Assembly: GCF_021440195.1 (NCBI RefSeq)
Contig: NZ_JAJTSZ010000007.1
Span: 62,001 to 126,000, forward strand
Source: Dyadobacter sp. CY356
GTDB taxonomy: Bacteria > Bacteroidota > Bacteroidia > Cytophagales > Spirosomataceae
DNA length: 64,000 nucleotides
Direction: 5' to 3'
Below, in pieces: positions 62,033-64,000 of this stretch; position 1 is the stretch's first letter, and each line of letters begins with the position of its first letter. The position numbers and the translations under genes are program-made. The notes beneath the pieces are model-generated. The model did no database searches, was not told the DNA's origin, and worked only from the letters and a program-made list of their open reading frames with translations.

Positions 62033-63841
62033 ATGATACGTAATATAATACTGCTTTTACTTTGGGGAATTCCGGCCAGTACTGCGCATGGACAAAATGT
62101 TCCGCTGGGTTCCTGGGAATCGCATTTTAGTTATCGTTCAGCAAAACATATTATCAAAGTCCGGAACAAAATCTTTTGTTCTTCCCACAATGGTCTGTTT
62201 AGTATTGATCAATCTGATAATAAGATTGTAAATTACTCCAAAACAAATGGTTTGAGCGAAGTGGGAATAAGTGCTATAGCTTATGATTCTACCGAAAATC
62301 TGATCATGCTGGCATACCGGAGCGGCAATCTCGATCTGTTATATCTGAATGAGAATCTGGAACCAGATCAAATTATTTACTGGCCATTTCTGGCCGATGC
62401 TACTGATCTGCCAGCCAATAAACAGGTTTCCAAAATATCATTTCGGGAAAATAAAGTATACCTCAGTACCAATTTTGGAATTATAAAACTGGATCCAAAA
62501 CTGCGGGAGATTGAGGAAACATACCGTTATATTGGTCCTGCCGGTCTGGAAGTGGCCGTAACCGATATTACTTTTAGTCAAGATTCGTTATTTGCGGCGA
62601 CTTCGCGGGGACTTCTGGCGACATCTTTAAGTTCTACCATAAACAAGCAATACTTTGCCAACTGGCAAACCGTACCAACACCTTATAACGCCATTTCGGT
62701 ATCTTTTCAAAACGGGAATTTATATGCAGGATTCTCGGGAAACGGAGTTTATAAAAGGAATAATACGGCATGGGAAGCGATATATAAATCAACCAGTCAG
62801 ACCTATTCATTCTCTGACCACAATAATCTGGTAACACTTTCTGACCGGATTTTAGTTTTAAACCCGAATAAAACTGACGTTTATCAAAATCCGGTTTTTA
62901 TCAATCTTCAGGAATCTTTACGTATAAACTCCTATTTCTGGAGTGCCGATTCAAAGCAGGGATTGTTAAGTAATAAAGACGGAGCATTTCGGTCTTACAG
63001 TCCCGTAGATGCAGACACTACAATATCTCCCCGAGCAGATTCTACCGTTACTGATTTAAATGGATTAACCTGGTCAAGATTACCGGATTATCTGGGTGGC
63101 GGAATTTCTGTAAAAAATGTTCAGACCAATAAACAGCGAATTCTTACTACCTCTATTGGAAATGGCGGCTTACCATCCTCAATAATCCATAGCCTGGCAA
63201 TAGATACGGACGGATACATATGGTTTGCCAGTGAACGTGGTGTGGGTTATTTCATTACTGATGACATTTTATCAGGATCAGCTGTTAATGCAATATTACC
63301 CATTTACGGGCAACGAAAACTGTTTTCAAGCGAGCGGTCAAACGCCATTTCCGTAGAACCCGGAAACCGGAAGTGGATCGGCACAGACAACGGATTATTT
63401 CTATTTACAACCGATGGCACAGAACTGATAAGACAGTTTACTGCGTCGGATAGTCCTTTACCATCCAGTAAGATATCAGCTTTAAATTTTGAAGGGGCAT
63501 CTGGTTTACTATTTGTTGACACACCAAACGGAATGGTTTCTTACCGCAGCGACGCCAGTGCTCCAAGTGAAAATCTGTCTTCGATTACGGTTTTTCCAAA
63601 TCCTGTCAGACCAAATTTTGATGGTGTTCTGGGTGTTAAAGGCCTTATGAATAACGCTACCGTTAAATTTACAGATCTTTCCGGTCGGCTCGTTTACGAA
63701 ACCCGTTCACAGGGCGGCACAGCATCCTGGAATCTAAATGACTACACAGGAAAAAGAGTCAGGGGTGGAATTTATCTGATTATCATTGTGTCCTCTGACA
63801 GAAGTGAAAAAATGGCAGGAAAACTGGCGGTCATTAATTAG
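62033..63841 (+). CDS. porZ: PorZ-like T9SS beta-propeller protein with C-terminal sorting domain
   Basis: A 602-aa protein. Signal peptide ending STAHGQ, then VPLGSWESHFSYRSAKHIIKVRNKIFCSSHNGLFSIDQSDNKIVNYSKTNGLSEVGISAIAYDS, the start of the two-component-regulator-type propeller seen in PorZ. A second propeller region carries TDGYIWFASERGVGYFITDD and SVEPGNRKWIGTDNGLFLFTTDG. Residues about 520-602 (ITVFPNPVRPNFDGVLGVKGL ... GGIYLIIIVSSDRSEKMAGKLAVIN) form a T9SS sorting domain. In Porphyromonas PorZ delivers A-LPS to the attachment complex at the cell surface. Name is by pattern only. Confidence 0.82.
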   Translation: MIRNIILLLLWGIPASTAHGQNVPLGSWESHFSYRSAKHIIKVRNKIFCSSHNGLFSIDQSDNKIVNYSKTNGLSEVGISAIAYDSTENLIMLAYRSGNLDLLYLNENLEPDQIIYWPFLADATDLPANKQVSKISFRENKVYLSTNFGIIKLDPKLREIEETYRYIGPAGLEVAVTDITFSQDSLFAATSRGLLATSLSSTINKQYFANWQTVPTPYNAISVSFQNGNLYAGFSGNGVYKRNNTAWEAIYKSTSQTYSFSDHNNLVTLSDRILVLNPNKTDVYQNPVFINLQESLRINSYFWSADSKQGLLSNKDGAFRSYSPVDADTTISPRADSTVTDLNGLTWSRLPDYLGGGISVKNVQTNKQRILTTSIGNGGLPSSIIHSLAIDTDGYIWFASERGVGYFITDDILSGSAVNAILPIYGQRKLFSSERSNAISVEPGNRKWIGTDNGLFLFTTDGTELIRQFTASDSPLPSSKISALNFEGASGLLFVDTPNGMVSYRSDASAPSENLSSITVFPNPVRPNFDGVLGVKGLMNNATVKFTDLSGRLVYETRSQGGTASWNLNDYTGKRVRGGIYLIIIVSSDRSEKMAGKLAVIN

Positions 63842-63880
63842 AAACAACCTGATCATAAACAATTATCGAAATCAGACATA

Positions 63881-63888
63881 TACCTTTG
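63881..63888 (+). promoter_or_regulatory. candidate -7 box upstream of the uridine kinase gene
   Basis: TACCTTTG, exact TAnnTTTG, 28 nt before the ATG. No TTG at the -33 position. Confidence 0.4.
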
Positions 63889-63916
63889 TACCTGATAAAA
63901 TATCAAAAACAATAAA

Positions 63917-64000
63917 ATGATACCCCACGAAAAACCACCTTTCATTATTGGTATAACAGGCGGAAGCGCATCAGGCAAAACGTTTTTCATGAAATGCCTG
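63917..64000 (+). CDS. udk: uridine kinase, N-terminal fragment cut by the window end
   Basis: 28 codons are visible: MIPHEKPPFIIGITGGSASGKTFFMKCL. The P-loop GITGGSASGKT at residues 12-22 is the signature of uridine/cytidine kinases. The rest lies outside the window. Would phosphorylate uridine with ATP or GTP. Confidence is limited by the short fragment. Confidence 0.7.
   Translation, partial: MIPHEKPPFIIGITGGSASGKTFFMKCL

Overview
The window looks like chromosome of a gliding-type Bacteroidota, most probably a Cytophagales member close to Dyadobacter/Spirosoma (inference from gene content, no database search). Evidence: gldD, a porZ-like type IX secretion (T9SS) propeller protein, a C-terminal T9SS sorting domain, Wzi-type capsule proteins, DUF1501/DUF1800 and Tat-exported Gfo/Idh/MocA proteins, and promoters of the Bacteroidota form TTG/TTTG, about 20 nt, TAnnTTTG. 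No phage, plasmid or CRISPR locus is visible. Most of the window is a housekeeping backbone with a few accessory insertions.

Layout. 1-7.3 kb is the end of a surface-polysaccharide locus: a truncated acyltransferase, a CysE/WcaB-like acetyltransferase, a short sugar-phosphate transferase and three tandem Wzi-like outer-membrane proteins. 7.3-13.6 kb holds a HIT hydrolase, a DUF1080 protein, a 1329-aa superfamily 1 helicase and a TerC protein. 14.0-14.3 kb carries tRNA-Gly(GCC) and tRNA-Leu(UAA). 14.5-19.0 kb is a secreted-protein cluster (T9SS cargo, DUF1800, DUF1501). 19.3-26.7 kb has a SNF2 helicase, purA, a Fur-family regulator and a RelA/SpoT enzyme, followed by tRNA-Leu(UAG). 27-32.4 kb is tig-clpP-clpX, the protein quality-control set, interrupted by an AT-rich minus-strand insert (DUF4272 protein and XRE regulator). 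32.5-36.5 kb has an SDR oxidoreductase, a PfkB kinase, a Tat-exported propeller protein and a membrane protein.

36.5-40.7 kb reads as a zinc-homeostasis unit: a ZnuD-like TonB-dependent receptor with a small lipoprotein, a Zur-like regulator and a MerC-domain membrane protein. Near-identical palindromes (TGCAAC-nnn-GTTGCA) overlap the -33 or -7 elements of two promoters with the same layout, suggesting one Zur operator type controlling both units. 40.7-46 kb has a serine hydrolase, then a sugar-acid dehydratase and an SDR oxidoreductase separated by a REP-associated tyrosine transposase (RAYT) flanked by five copies of a two-hairpin repeat. This REPtron is the most striking accessory element here.

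46-64 kb returns to backbone: gldD, glmS, a GT5-domain-only glycosyltransferase, panC and panD (pantothenate), a Gfo/Idh/MocA oxidoreductase, a flippase-like membrane protein, a heptose-1-phosphate adenylyltransferase, a zinc peptidase, a DUF5618 protein, an FG-GAP protein, gcvT, a ComB-like phosphatase, a large secreted protein of alternating repeats directly upstream of porZ, and the first 28 codons of a uridine kinase cut by the window end.
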